A DNA stretch of 64,000 nucleotides from Chrysoperla carnea (lineage: Eukaryota > Arthropoda > Insecta > Neuroptera > Chrysopidae). Made by a program: the position numbers and the translations under genes. Position 1 is the first letter of the stretch. Each line of letters starts with the position of its first letter. Shown here in pieces: positions 1-9,721 of this stretch. Below the pieces are notes generated by a model, which was not told the DNA's origin, searched no databases, and worked only from the letters and a program-made list of their open reading frames with translations. The stretch covers positions 72,041,597 to 72,105,596 of the forward strand of contig NC_058341.1 in NCBI RefSeq assembly GCF_905475395.1, written 5' to 3'.

Positions 1-2
1 AA

Positions 3-483
3 TTTGATGCAAGCGATTATGAACCGAATAATATTTATACTGTATATATGATACTGTATTATCGCTAACTTATTTCACAGTCCCCTCTATGTAGAGGAAA
101 CTTTCCATACCATTAGTTAATAAAAAAAAGTGTCTGGATTAATGAAGGATGAATTAAATGGAAAGATTATGACTCAGTTTATTGGATTAAGATCAAAAAT
201 GTATACCTATAAGATTGATAATGATAATGAAAATATTGTGAAAAAGATAAAAGGTATTAAGAGGGATGTTGTTAAAAATCAAATAACTTTTGATGATTAT
301 TATGAGTGTTTAAAAAATTTAAAAATTAAAACCACAACACAAAAATGTATACGTTCATTTAAACATAAACTGTATAGTATAGAAGAGAGTAAAGTAGCAT
401 TAAGTGGAAATGATGATAAGAGATGCATTATTGATAATAGTTTTGATACATATGCATGGGGTCATTATAAATTAGGAAACTAA
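3..483 (+). pseudogene. POLB: Protein-primed DNA polymerase B, C-terminal end (Polinton A)
   Basis: Reading frame 3 starts with FDASDYEPNNIY, is interrupted at 39-105, and resumes with PLVNKKVSGL to a stop at 483, ending AWGHYKLGN. It is nearly the same as the C-terminal part of the polB on the minus strand at 29134-29944. This part lies after the catalytic YTDTDS motif, which is outside the window to the left. Family role: replication of the linear Polinton genome from a protein primer. The insertion breaks the frame and brings stops, so this copy is a pseudogene. The gene converges on the integrase, with about 430 bp of AT-rich DNA between. Confidence 0.88.
39..105. other. Filler insertion in polB, copied from the capsid gene (inverted)
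   Basis: Positions 49-105 are the reverse complement of 6923-6979 in the capsid gene, with two mismatches over 57 bp. Positions 38-46 repeat a short piece (tactgtata) of the same template just before it. polB sequence flanks both sides (AATATTTAT on the left, ATACCATTAG on the right), compared with the uninterrupted copy at 29505-29525. This looks like a templated insertion left by end-joining repair. Confidence 0.85.
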
Positions 484-910
484 TAATATTATTGATTATT
501 AATTAATTATTTATGTATATATTGATAATAAATTTTGTGATTAATTTAAAATGTAATTTTATTAAATTGTAAGTATAATCATTTATCTACAAAAAAAAAT
601 GATTGTGGTTTTTAAAAAAAATAACTTTTTAAAAAAATAAGACGCATGTCGGATGTAAAAACAAAAAATAAAAAAAAATATAATAAAATAAAATACTATT
701 TTTGTAGATATTAATTTTTTTATGTTTCTAATAATAATTTGTTTTTTTATGTAACAATATCATTTTTTTATTTTACCCATGAATGAAAAAATCCTTACCA
801 TCCAATCGAACAAACATCTCTTTTTTATGATTTGCAGAATGAACATTATAAAATGAAAAAAAAAATTATAATTTATTTATTTATTTGAAAAAAAAATATA
901 TACATTTTTT
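484..910. other. Convergent AT-rich spacer between polB and integrase
   Basis: No gene seen. The left part (484-620) matches, inverted, the 3' flank of the polB at 28985-29133, so it belongs to the element. The rest is A/T homopolymer-rich sequence where two converging transcripts would end. Confidence 0.6.
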
Positions 911-1860
911 TTATTTAACAATATCGATTTTATTTATCCATGAATCAAAATCCTTAGAGTATCCTAGCCATCGAACGAACACCTTATTCTTTTGACGTTT
1001 TAAAATTTTCTCCACCAAGAAGATGTTGGGATATTTTACTTTTTGTAGTTCGAATTCATAAAATCCTCCAAGAATTTCAGCTCCATTGGCATCGTTAAGA
1101 AGATAAGTTACTGGATTAGTGTTTCGAATTTTTCTAATTTGAAATATTTCAGCAGTCCATGATAGTAGGTAGCCTTTGTCAAACAACGATTTATATTTAG
1201 AAATTCTAACATGATCATTGATTTTAAACTTTGGTCGGCGGTCGGTGATTTTAATATTATTGTAGATGGTGGAGAGTAACATATTTTCATTAGAAGCATT
1301 AACATCACATGGTTTCATTTTTATAGTACGATGGGTTTTTTGATTGTAGTTGGTAATCAATGGTGAGATAAGATTTATCCATTTATATGATCCATTTAAA
1401 CTGAATTGTTTCCACATTTGTTCCTTTATAGTTCGATTAAACCGCTCAACAATTGATGCTTTTATTGTGCTAAATGTTGAATAATGATTTATTCCATATT
1501 CTTCCATTAAACTATGAAATTTTTTATTGAAAAATTCCTTACCATCATCTGTTTAGAGATTTTTTGGTATACGTCCATGTTAAAAATTTTAATCATAGCA
1601 TTACAAACTGCCTCACTACTTTTATTTTTGATTGGTGTAGCCCAAGCGTATTTAGAAAATGAATCGATAACCGTAAGCAAATATTTGTATTCATTATTTT
1701 CTTGAGCATATGAACCCATTTCAACTAAGTCAGCTTGCCATAAATCATCCAGACCTTTTATAATTACTCTTCTCCGTTTAAAATTCTTAAGTGTCGGTTT
1801 ATGAAGTTCGTTGACAACTTGTTGCTTCTTAGACATCATGAACGATAACTTTTTTCCCAT
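911..1860 (-). pseudogene. INT: Polinton integrase (rve type) with C-terminal chromodomain, frameshifted
   Basis: DDE integrase of the retroviral/rve family, which inserts the element into the genome. The first half (1860-1507) has the first catalytic Asp in QADLVEM and DSFSKYAW. The second half (1507-911) has the Glu in SIVERFNRT, and a C-terminal chromodomain-like stretch (VEKILKRQ...VRWLGY...SWI), commonly seen in Polinton and chromovirus integrases. The second Asp (DDGKEF) lies in the frame of the second half, upstream of its first Met. The two halves are therefore split by a small frameshift near 1535-1550, just before that Asp. Minus strand, head of the left gene block. Confidence 0.9.
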
Positions 1861-1924
1861 GGATTAACTCTATATTTTTATTGATTTTATTTATATATGT
1901 AGACCACTTCTGCTCAATAAGTTT

Positions 1925-2314
1925 TTAAACATCATCACTTAACTTTTTCAAATTTGCGTCATCTCTTAGCTCAAGCGTTTTTTTCAGAATCTCTAAGCTT
2001 TGATCAAATTGATCATATAAACTATGAATACTATTATCGAAATCACTCTTCACGCTGTTTTTATAATCAAGCACTTCTTTTGTCAACTGCTCGAATGCAT
2101 TTGAGCTCGTATTCACCATAGATGATAATCCATTAAGTTTCGTATACAAATTAACTAGATTTTTAGTCATGGCATCCATATTGTCTGTTAGTGTAGTGAT
2201 TTTTTCATTGGTTTTATGTAGATATTGTTTGAGAGCTATTATTTTAGAATTAGTTCGAAGTATAGATGATGATGTTGTCGATCTACTAGAACGCCCAAAC
2301 TTGTCAACACTCAT
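1925..2314 (-). CDS. Coiled-coil protein of Polinton A, unknown role
   Basis: About 129 residues from Met-Ser-Val-Asp (start chosen at 2314; an upstream Met at 2347 adds a hydrophobic stretch). A Ser/Thr-rich basic N-terminus is followed by a long heptad-like helical region (LKQYLHKTNEKITTLTDNMD to about residue 110). It lies between integrase and the conserved unknown protein on the same strand, with only a few bases to the next gene, suggesting one transcription unit. It could be a structural or tail-fibre-like trimer, but no family is recognised. Confidence 0.6.
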   Translation of the reverse strand: MSVDKFGRSSRSTTSSSILRTNSKIIALKQYLHKTNEKITTLTDNMDAMTKNLVNLYTKLNGLSSMVNTSSNAFEQLTKEVLDYKNSVKSDFDNSIHSLYDQFDQSLEILKKTLELRDDANLKKLSDDV

Positions 2315-2352
2315 ATTGATAATGATTGTGATGAGTGATTTGAACATGATAT

Positions 2353-3420
2353 TTATACGATAATGTTACTTTCGGATAATTCCTCAAGTATACTCAATAT
2401 TTCGCTTTGAACATTTGAATGTCCCGCGCGTTGGGCCGCAATAAGGACCTTAAGGCGCTGGCAGAGCTCATTTACATCGTTCCAGTAGGTGTAATGAACA
2501 TTATCAGTGAGTTTCATTAAGCCCAAACCTTCTATTTTGCCATTACTATGATCCCTCTGATCATCATCATCATGATCATCAGTAGTAGTTTTAAATCTTT
2601 TGCGACTAATTGATGGTTTGGTAATTGCCATTGCCGATGTACGCTTTTTTTGATGATTGATGTTTGGGAACATTGGCTTAATAATATGATTATATTTGTA
2701 ACTTTTACTCGATTTCATTTGTAGATTTTCATCATTTTTATGTCTATGTGCATTCGTTGTTCTCAAAATAAAACCATACTTGATTAGATCTTCTTTAGTG
2801 TACAAATCTTCATCGGGTTTCTTCATAAATATCAATTCGTATAGGCCGCGTGTACCTTTGTATGATGTCTCACCAATTTCTAAATTATTATTTTGTATAT
2901 GTAACTCAGAATTACCAATATACCATTTACCACCAATATGATCAATAGCATTATTTGTGGTAAGCGTACGTTTTAGATATTCTTTTGCCACATCACCAAA
3001 ATGTTCATTGTTTGAAAAAAAATTTTCAAGTTCTACATACCCCTGAGCTTTAGGCTGACTCATCAACCTTCTAGCTGCTAATTGAGCTGATTCACGACGA
3101 ACGGGAGTTGTTTCAAAAACTTCATCATTTTCTGAATTTAGCATTAAGGGTGTTTTTACCATTCCATATGGAGGTGTTATATTTTCTCTTTTAGGCGGTG
3201 TCGTCTCATTTTTAGTTTTTATTTCTGATTTTTTATTTTTTGCTTTAATTTCTGTTACAATCTCTTCCAATGGTATGGTAATTGGTTTCAAATTTGTTTC
3301 AACTAAAAGATCAGATTCAATTTTTCCACTCTTAATTTGTTTATACTTTTCTCTAATTGATTTCAATGCTTTAATTATATTTTTTGTAAGCTGTTCATCC
3401 ATTTTATTTTCTGCACACAA
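2353..3420 (-). CDS. Conserved Polinton protein of unknown function
   Basis: 355 residues, uninterrupted, one of the few intact genes in element A. Start at 3420 (MCAEN) or the internal Met at 3402. The N-terminal 130 residues are Lys/Thr/Pro-rich and look disordered. Residues about 135-215 are the best ordered part, with 'GKWYIGNSEL', 'GTRGLYELIF' and 'YTKEDLIKYGFILRTTNAHR'. A basic and Asp-rich linker follows, then 'YTYWNDVNELCQRLKVLIAAQ...AGH'. From memory, proteins with GLYELIF and TNAHR occur in many insect Polintons next to integrase and ATPase. Function unknown; a virion or DNA-binding role is possible. Confidence 0.72.
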   Translation of the reverse strand: MCAENKMDEQLTKNIIKALKSIREKYKQIKSGKIESDLLVETNLKPITIPLEEIVTEIKAKNKKSEIKTKNETTPPKRENITPPYGMVKTPLMLNSENDEVFETTPVRRESAQLAARRLMSQPKAQGYVELENFFSNNEHFGDVAKEYLKRTLTTNNAIDHIGGKWYIGNSELHIQNNNLEIGETSYKGTRGLYELIFMKKPDEDLYTKEDLIKYGFILRTTNAHRHKNDENLQMKSSKSYKYNHIIKPMFPNINHQKKRTSAMAITKPSISRKRFKTTTDDHDDDDQRDHSNGKIEGLGLMKLTDNVHYTYWNDVNELCQRLKVLIAAQRAGHSNVQSEILSILEELSESNIIV

Positions 3421-3608
3421 ATGGGTGGGTGAGTTACCCGTTTAACGGTTGACGATAAAATGATACATTTTTGAATGTATCATACCTGTTATAAACAGAG
3501 CCGTTGACAATGGGGTGTTGTTAACGGGGTGGGTGTTATAAACAGACCCGATAACGGGTAGAGTGGAATCCGTTATAAAAATAGAGCCGATGGTAAGACG
3601 TATTTGTA
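3421..3608. other. Intergenic spacer with GTTATAAA repeats and a hairpin
   Basis: Three degenerate copies of GTTATAAACAGA(C/G)CCG lie at about 3490-3590, each with a TATA-like core. A perfect hairpin (ATGATACATT, 4-base loop, AATGTATCAT) lies near 3462-3485. The spacer is GC-richer than its surroundings. It may hold promoter or 3'-end signals between the ATPase and the gene at 2353-3420, but nothing shows function. Confidence 0.4.
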
Positions 3609-4394
3609 TTAAATCTGTATAAAAGTATCAAATCCATTACGATAACGTCCTTTATTCCTTTCACAATCCTTATCTATAACTAAAAATCCATATTTTTGTT
3701 TCCAACACTCCGCACACATACTTTTAAATGTGTCAAATGACATGTCAGTGTTGATATGATCATTAAATATATGTCTCAAATTTAAATCATCCTGCTTAAA
3801 GAAAATTAAATGATAACAATTGTCTCGGATTAAGTGTTTTTGAATTTTTGTATATGATTGGGATAGATATAAACGAATATACAAAAGTATACACGACCCA
3901 TACAAAAGTATAAACGAATATTATCTTGTTTATCGCAAGCCACATCATCAAATATAAATATTGAATTCTTACGTGCCTCTTCCGGCGGTAATACATCGCA
4001 GTTATTGGAGAATTCATAATAACCTAATCCTTCAGTTTCTAATATCTTCTTTAAATATTGATATTTTGGCTGATGGAGAGACTTTGAATACACATATACA
4101 TTTTCAAATTTTAAACCATTGGGGTGCTCTAGGAGACTTATAATAACATTCGTTTTTCCTACAACATCATTAACAAAAAAAAATTTTTTTTCTAAAAAAT
4201 GACAAAAAGGTTATGTTTTTTTGAATTTTATTTTTTTTAATTTTATTTTTTTTTTTACCTGAATTTGAAGGACCACACAAAATTCCTCGTATACTATTTG
4301 GTAACAATTCACCATGTTTCTTTTCACAAGTTTTCATATTTCCCAAATCAGCGTTTCGAATTGGTAAAACTATATTTTGTTTTATAAAACGCAT
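3609..4394 (-). pseudogene. ATP: Packaging ATPase (A32/FtsK-HerA type) with intron in Walker A
   Basis: Exon 1 (4394-4259) encodes 'MRFIKQNIVLPIRNADLGNM' and ends inside the P-loop (GPSNSG). A GT-AG intron (4258-4159) interrupts the Walker A glycine codon, and exon 2 restores GKT. Walker B is visible as IFIFDDV near 3950. The C-terminal part (3830-3609, SYTKI...CAECWKQKYGFLVID) is in another frame. The break is at about 3866-3922, where small pieces (ACAAAAGTATA, ATAAACGAATAT) are repeated in shuffled order. The family pumps viral DNA into capsids. Introns are known in arthropod Polinton genes; this one would make translation of unspliced RNA fail at the P-loop. Confidence 0.88.
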
Positions 4395-4658
4395 TTTTGT
4401 TGTTGTTGTAAAGTTTTTATTTTATTTTTTCTATTTTTTAAATTAAGTCCATCAATGTTGTACACGTAATGGATCTGCAGCTAGATGCCGGCAGCCAGCA
4501 TCTAGATGTCGGCATCTAGATGTCAGCATCTAGATGTCATCTGCCAACATCTAACGCCAGATTGTGACGGTGGTGGGGGGTTGGTAGCTAAACAATTTTT
4601 TTTATTAATCTAATATATATAAATCTTTTACGGGGGGGTGAAAAAACCAATAAATAAT
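4395..4658. promoter_or_regulatory. Divergent promoter region with a minisatellite
   Basis: Space between the start of the ATPase (-) and the start of the PLA2 gene (+), so it must carry both promoters. It contains 4-5 degenerate units of about 17 bp built on GCATCTAGATGTC (4480-4550), which are GC-richer than the surroundings and partly palindromic (CATCTAGATG). A TATA-like 'atatataaatc' at about 4612-4624 precedes the PLA2 start. Activity is inferred from gene layout only. Confidence 0.5.
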
Positions 4659-5496
4659 ATGATCTATCGTGGAAGAAACGTTAGTCGATTTTCATCGTCG
4701 CCGAGGAGAGTTTATGGTCGAGGACTAGTTAATTCCATTATAAGTTCTTTACCATTTGAGCTACATTTACCCGGTTATCAATTTTGTGGCCCTGGTACTG
4801 ATTTAAACAAGCGATTGGCGAGAGGTGATCAAGGAATTAATAAGTTAGATAGTGCATGTAAAAGTCATGATATTGCATACAATCAATTTAAGAATTTAAG
4901 TGATCGTCATAAAGCCGATTTATTATTAGCAGATAAAGCGTGGATTCGTGTTAAATCAACGGATGCTACATTAGGTGAAAAAGCTTTCGCTTGGGCCGTT
5001 ACAAACGCAATGAAAGCCAAAGTTAAATTGGGAATGGGTATGAAGATCAAGAAGAAGAAACATGGAAAGAAAAAAAAGACAAAAATATCGTTTCGAGCGG
5101 CTGTGAAAAGTGCACGAGATGCTTTAAAAAAAAACAAAAACTACCAACATCAATGATACAATTAAAGTTGCTATTACTGCTGCTAAAAAAGTAATTAAAC
5201 GAAAAAATGTACGAACACCGCGAATCATTCCAATTCCAAAAGTTGGTGGTGCACTCCCATTTTTACTACCCTTATTTGCTGGTCTATCGGCTATTGGTTC
5301 ACTAGCCGGTGGTACAGCTGGTGTGGCTAAAGCCATAAGTGATGCTAGTAATGCTAAAAAACAACTTGCTGAAAAACAACGTCATAACAAGACAATGGAG
5401 GAGATTGCTTTGAAGAATGGTAATGGATTATTTTTGCGACCCTACAAAACCGGCCTTGGTTTATACATGAATCCCAGTCCAAAAAACTTTCAATGA
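4659..5496 (+). pseudogene. Virion protein with parvovirus-like phospholipase A2 domain (frameshifted)
   Basis: ATG chosen at 4659, because the upstream in-frame GTG lies in a G-run. Residues about 25-75 hold the PLA2 signature: calcium loop 'FCGPGTDL' and catalytic 'DSACKSHDIAY' (His-Asp). A very basic stretch (KIKKKKHGKKKKTK) follows. The frame stops at 5156. The neighbouring frame then carries 'RIIPIPKVGGALPFLLPLFAG', an amphipathic Ala/Gly-rich segment, and a 'NGLFLRPYKTGLGLYM' tail, ending at 5496. The change of frame falls in A-runs near 5128-5145. The VGGA may be a protease cleavage site. In parvoviruses such PLA2 domains help leave endosomes; the same role here is inferred. It overlaps the protease start by 4 bp (ATGA). 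Confidence 0.82.
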
Positions 5497-5867
5497 AGCT
5501 ACTACCGAAACGCCCTCTAAATGAATTAGATCTATATAAATATTGTAAAAATATTCCATATTTTCGTGGTGTTTTCATGCGTAATAATTTACCGAAGAAG
5601 CCGAGGAAAAATGAATGTGCAATTATAAATTTACACGATTCAGGACATGGGGGGGGGGGTACACACTGATGCGCTTACAGGAAGTGTGGTGTAGTAGCTG
5701 AATATTTTGATAGTTTTGGAAATTTACAACCACCGTTGGAGCTTGTTAAATATTTGGGTGCTGATACTACAATAAATTATAATTATGTAAGATATCAAGA
5801 TTTCAACACATACAATTGTGGACACCTATGTATTCAGTTTTTATTAACACCAGAAAAATTTGTATAA
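5493..5867 (+). pseudogene. PRO: Adenain-like capsid maturation cysteine protease, one nonsense codon
   Basis: 124 codons. Motifs in order: 'FRGVFMRNNLP', 'ECAIINLHDSGH' before a G-run, the catalytic His of THxxA type, 'VAEYFDSFG' (acidic partner region), and the catalytic Cys in 'YNCGHLC' near the end. This matches adenovirus and Polinton proteases, which cut structural proteins during maturation. A TGA at about 5668 stands directly after the catalytic His, where the family has Trp. An 11-base G-run just before it may also vary in length. The start overlaps the stop of the PLA2 gene. Confidence 0.85.
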
Positions 5868-5913
5868 ATAAAAGAGATTTTTCTAAAAATTTTTCATTTG
5901 TTTTTCTTAAACT

Positions 5914-6647
5914 ATGTCATCATCATCATTATCATCATCATATACACTAACTGTTAGTGGAAACAGTAGTATCATCACTGTTGATTATTTTTCACCAATT
6001 GATTTAGGCTCAAAAAACTATAAATGTGCATTATATACTTTTATTCGTATAATTCGATAGCTAATGTTGGCAATAATTGTAATCAAATTCATATTGGTAA
6101 TAGTTTACCCATTATCTTACCGGTTGGAACCTACGAAATACATGATATTAATCAATATGTACAAGAGTTTCTCCAACAATACAATAAGGACAAAACAAAA
6201 AAAATTATATTAACAATTCAAGCGAATAACAATACTTTACAATGTGAAGTGATGTGTAGTGAAAAAGTTTATTTTAATAAACCGAATTCGATTGGTTCAT
6301 TGTTGGGTTTCAGTAAGCGTGAATTAGAAGCAAATCATTTGCATTCATCAGATTTACCCGTAAATATTAACAAAGTAGACGTTATCCGTATCGAGAGCAA
6401 TATTACAACGGGGGCTTATATTAATGACAAATTGGTGCATACATTACACGAATTCTATCCGATGGTGGAACCAGGCTATAAAATAGTGGAAGTTCCACAA
6501 AATATGATCTATTTGCCCGTGAACGTTAAAAAGCTAACATCTCTAACAATTAAAATTACTGATCAAAACGGTAACTTAATTGACTTTCGTGGTGAGAATA
6601 TTATCGTACGTTTACATCTATGCCATGATAACGTACAACAACAATAG
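5914..6647 (+). pseudogene. Minor capsid (penton-like) protein, one frameshift
   Basis: Starts with Met and a Ser-rich stretch at 5914 (MSSSSLSSSYTLTVSGNSS). After about 45 codons the frame closes at 6059. The rest continues in the next frame ('NQIHIGNSLPIILPVGTYEIHDINQYVQEFL', 'ITTGAYINDKLVHTLHEFYP', 'NLIDFRGENIIVRLHL') to 6647. A one-base loss near 6035 explains it. The sequence is beta-rich, about 244 residues, with the form and position of the single jelly-roll penton protein of Polintons, directly before the major capsid gene. Confidence 0.82.
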
Positions 6648-6768
6648 ACGACAACAATACAGTATCAAGCCGTCATCATCATCAACGAAAAAAAACATTG
6701 GAAAACTAACAACAGAGAACAGGGACTTTTTGAAAAGTTTGGGATTTGTTTTAAAAAACAATGAATAG
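6625..6768 (+). CDS. Small conserved protein between penton and major capsid genes
   Basis: 47 residues from the ATG at 6625, which overlaps the end of the penton gene. The basic Asn/Ser-rich N-terminus is followed by 'LTTENRDFLKSLGFVLK'. Its stop overlaps the capsid start (ATGAATAG, ATG at 6761). Tight overlaps on both sides suggest co-expression with the capsid genes. The ENxxFLxSLGF motif is, as I recall it, common in small Polinton ORFs at this position; function unknown. Confidence 0.65.
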   Translation: MITYNNNRRQQYSIKPSSSSTKKNIGKLTTENRDFLKSLGFVLKNNE

Positions 6769-7966
6769 TGCTGAAATGTTGAATATATCTGATGGCGTTC
6801 ACTTTGATGAGAGTATTACAAAAATTGAGTACCACAGCTATTCACCATTTTTATCGACGTTTAACAACAGTGATGAAATACGAATTTGTATTCAAAATCA
6901 AAATTTAAATATTTTGACCTGTGAAAGTTTCCTCTACATAGAGGGGACTGTGAAAAAAGTTAGCGATTATACAGTATCAGCTACCGCCAAATTGGTAAAC
7001 AATTATCCTGCTTATTTATTTGAAGAAATACGCTATGAAATAAATGGTATTGAAATTGATCGTGTTCGAAACGTTGGACAAACCTTAACATTAAAAAATT
7101 ATATCTCACTTAATGATAATGAAAGTAAATTGCTTTTAAATGCTGGTTGGTGTATTGAAAATAATATTGATTTCTCCGATGGTAATATTAATATTTGTAT
7201 GCCATTAAAGAGAATTTGAGGCTTCGCAGAAGATTATACGAAAATCATTCCAAATGTTAAGCATGAATTAATTTTGAATCGTGCTCGGAATGATTTAAAT
7301 GCAATTATATCGCCAACTGATGATATGAAATTTGAAATTACAAAACTACAATGGCACGTTCCACTCGTTCAACTTCAGGATGGGCAGAAAATATTATTAT
7401 ATAAATTTATCAATAGTGGTAAATCAATTAAGATGAGCTTTCGAAGCTGGGATATGTATGAATATCCAGTTCTTCCAACTACAACACACCAAGTCTGGGC
7501 AGTAAAATCATCAACACGTTTGGAAAAGGCCAGATATGTTATCTTCGCTCTACAAACAAATCGACGAAATTTGAAGGAGAAGGATGCAAGCCGTTTTGAT
7601 CATAGTAATTTGACTGATATAAAAGTGTTTTTAAACTCAGATGTGTATCCATACAGTGATCTTAATACAGATTTTCAAAATAATCGATATGCCTTACTAT
7701 ACGATATGTATTCCAAATTTCAAGAATCATATTATAAAACCAACAGCCAACCACTCTTAACACCCGCACAATTCAAAGAAATAGCTCCCATTGCTCTCAT
7801 AAATTGTTCACACCAAATGGATGAAATAAAGATTGGACCAGTGGATCTTAAAATTGAATTCAAATGTAAATCTAATATTCAACCTAATACTAGTGCATAT
7901 TGCCTAATTTTACATGATCGTATTGTCGAATATAATCCACTTACAAATGATGTAAAAAGATTATAA
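6761..7966 (+). pseudogene. MCP: Major capsid protein (double jelly-roll), one in-frame TGA
   Basis: About 400 codons in one frame, broken only by TGA at 7217-7219 (after MPLKRI, before GFAEDY). The N-terminal half has 'YHSYSPFLSTFNNSDEIRICIQNQ' and 'SFLYIEGTV'. The C-terminal half has 'VKSSTRLEKARYVIFALQT', 'VFLNSDVYPYSDL' and 'YCLILHDRIVEYNPL'. These are typical of the Polinton/adintovirus hexon-like capsid protein. Length fits, though Polinton capsid proteins are often longer. A 57-bp part (6923-6979) is present inverted inside the polB remnant at the left end of the window. Confidence 0.9.
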
Positions 7967-8264
7967 ATAAAAATTATATTATTATTTAAAATAAATTAGT
8001 TTCCTTTTTCCCTTTTATCAACTTCCTGTTTACAGGTTTTTAAATTTAAACAATAATAACCACATACATCCACAAAAAAAATTTGGAGATAAAATTAGCT
8101 TGTATAAATAGGACTTTGTAGTATGCAAAATTTGATGGAAGCATTACAAAAAACGGATGACTAACAAAATATACACAATACTAATTGATCAACACATTAT
8201 TTTTTTTTTTTTTGCTTATACTTAAAATTAATAGTAAAAAAAAAAACATTCATATAGATTTTAA
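7967..8264 (+). promoter_or_regulatory. Spacer upstream of RING gene with TATA-like box
   Basis: No convincing gene. TATAAATA at about 8104-8111 lies some 160 bp upstream of the RING reading frame. A short ORF of 13 codons (MQNLMEALQKTDD) starts near 8123. In copy B the RING gene has a similar layout, with a TATA-like box, a short acidic leader ORF and an intron. A spliced 5' exon is therefore possible here too, but I see no clear donor. Confidence 0.4.
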
Positions 8265-8992
8265 ATGTATTCCGTTGCCAAGTGTGTCGAGAGGTCTTCA
8301 TTGTTCATATATACCAATGCGACAACTTCCATTCGGTGTGTGATGGATGTTATTTTTTTCCAATCGCATCAAACAGCGCTGCAATAGATAGATGTCCTAT
8401 ATGTCGCAAACATAAAGAATTTACAAAAAATCAAGTATTGGAGAGGATGATGGCTATGGAGGTTGTGTGTCCTAACGATATGTGTGGGAAGAAATTACCA
8501 ATATCTAAATTTCGAGATCATGAGAGTGATGACTGTGTGAGCATGGCTATCACACGATGCATACTCCCATTGTGTAATTGGAAAATGTTTACGAACTCTC
8601 AAGATTATATTAAACATCTTCTTCTCTTCCATGGAATTCAGACACATGATGTTATCGATACAGCGGAGCAGCTTAATTTGTTATTAGAATACAAAAATAA
8701 TGAAGGATGTAAAGAAATTATGAAATTTATTCGATTCGGTGAGAATTTTTTTTATATTCATTATAGTAATGAATTATTAGAGGTTGAATTTAAAATAGTT
8801 CCCATCATATTAAAAAATAGGTTAGCTATTGAAATATGCTTTTGTGATGTAGATACTATGTTATCATTTAAAAATATTTTAAGGGCTAAAACCAATTTTG
8901 AATTTTCCATATCATACAAACAAATTCAAAGATTGTTTTCTGATGGGACAGAAAAGCGGGTTTTTCAGTTTTTGTGCAATATTATTAGATAA
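8265..8992 (+). pseudogene. RING / SIAH-type zinc-finger protein of Polinton A (putative E3 ubiquitin ligase)
   Basis: The main frame (about 8276-8992, 239 codons) starts CQVC and continues with CDNFHSVCDGC and CPICRKH, a C3HC4-like RING. Two further Cys/His units resemble the SIAH/TRAF zinc fingers ('VVCPNDMCGKK...FRDHESDDC' and 'CILPLCNWKM...HLLLFHG'). The C-terminal 120 residues are beta-rich and could be a substrate-binding domain. A candidate ATG at 8265 is one base out of frame with CQVC, so the start is probably damaged. The related gene at 25219 has the same domain order. SIAH-like proteins attach ubiquitin to targets; here it could alter host defence or capsid-protein turnover (inference). 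Confidence 0.78.
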
Positions 8993-9496
8993 AAAATTTT
9001 TTTACATCCTACGTTTTTTATCATAAAATGTTTATCGTCTTTCAAATAGTACTTGTAGATATCTTAAAAAAATTTTGATAAGCTTTATTTATATAGGTTT
9101 ATTTTAAGAAACCTAGAATTTATTTTTTTTTTAAATTACATGATCGAAAACTAAATTTCGATCATGTTTTTTTTTATTGTAAAAATCTGTTGTGTACATT
9201 ATGGCTACTCCAGTTAATTTGTTTTCGTTGTATAATTTAAAAAAATCCAACCATTTTTGATCAAAATCAGATTGATAAATGTAACAATTAGTGCTGATCT
9301 ATGTTCAGGACAAAAAGGTAAATCCTTATGTTTAAAAATGGGTTTTTTTAAAATTACATTATTTTAACAGAATAACTTTGACTGCAAATCATTTTGTCAC
9401 ACTCTTCACTATGTTTTAAAAGTTTTTGTTTCAATGAACTAATTAGATTGATTAGAATGAACTAATTAAAAACTAATTTTAAATAACATTTACTTT
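8993..9496. other. Spacer with 12-bp perfect hairpin
   Basis: No gene seen. A perfect stem (ACATGATCGAAA / TTTCGATCATGT, 6-base loop) at 9138-9167 is followed by a T-run and may mark a transcript end. The rest is AT-rich without obvious repeats. Copy B has only about 80 bp between RING and acc2, so this spacer and the next two features are extra in A. Confidence 0.45.
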
Positions 9497-9721
9497 TTAA
9501 GCCCATCCCATTGCGTATTCCCTATGTTCATAACAGGGTTCACAATGTTTAAACACTTGTTGTATATTATTTGGTAAACTATTCCAAGCATGTGTAATTA
9601 TTTTATAACCATAGTTTTTTAAAGTATAAAAACTGATATTTTTATATATTTTTAAAAATGTTTTTTCAGTCAAACAATTTAATAATTGCGTTTCATTATC
9701 AAATAAATAAGTTATATTCAT
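9497..9721 (-). CDS. Small unknown protein, 74 residues
   Basis: Starts MNITYLFDNETQ, ends CEPCYEHREYAMGWA. Its ATG overlaps the stop of the upstream frame (AAATGA at 9718-9722), so the two could be read in succession. It has two Cys in a CxxC pair near the end. No family recognised. It is missing from the matching place in copy B. Confidence 0.4.
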   Translation of the reverse strand: MNITYLFDNETQLLNCLTEKTFLKIYKNISFYTLKNYGYKIITHAWNSLPNNIQQVFKHCEPCYEHREYAMGWA

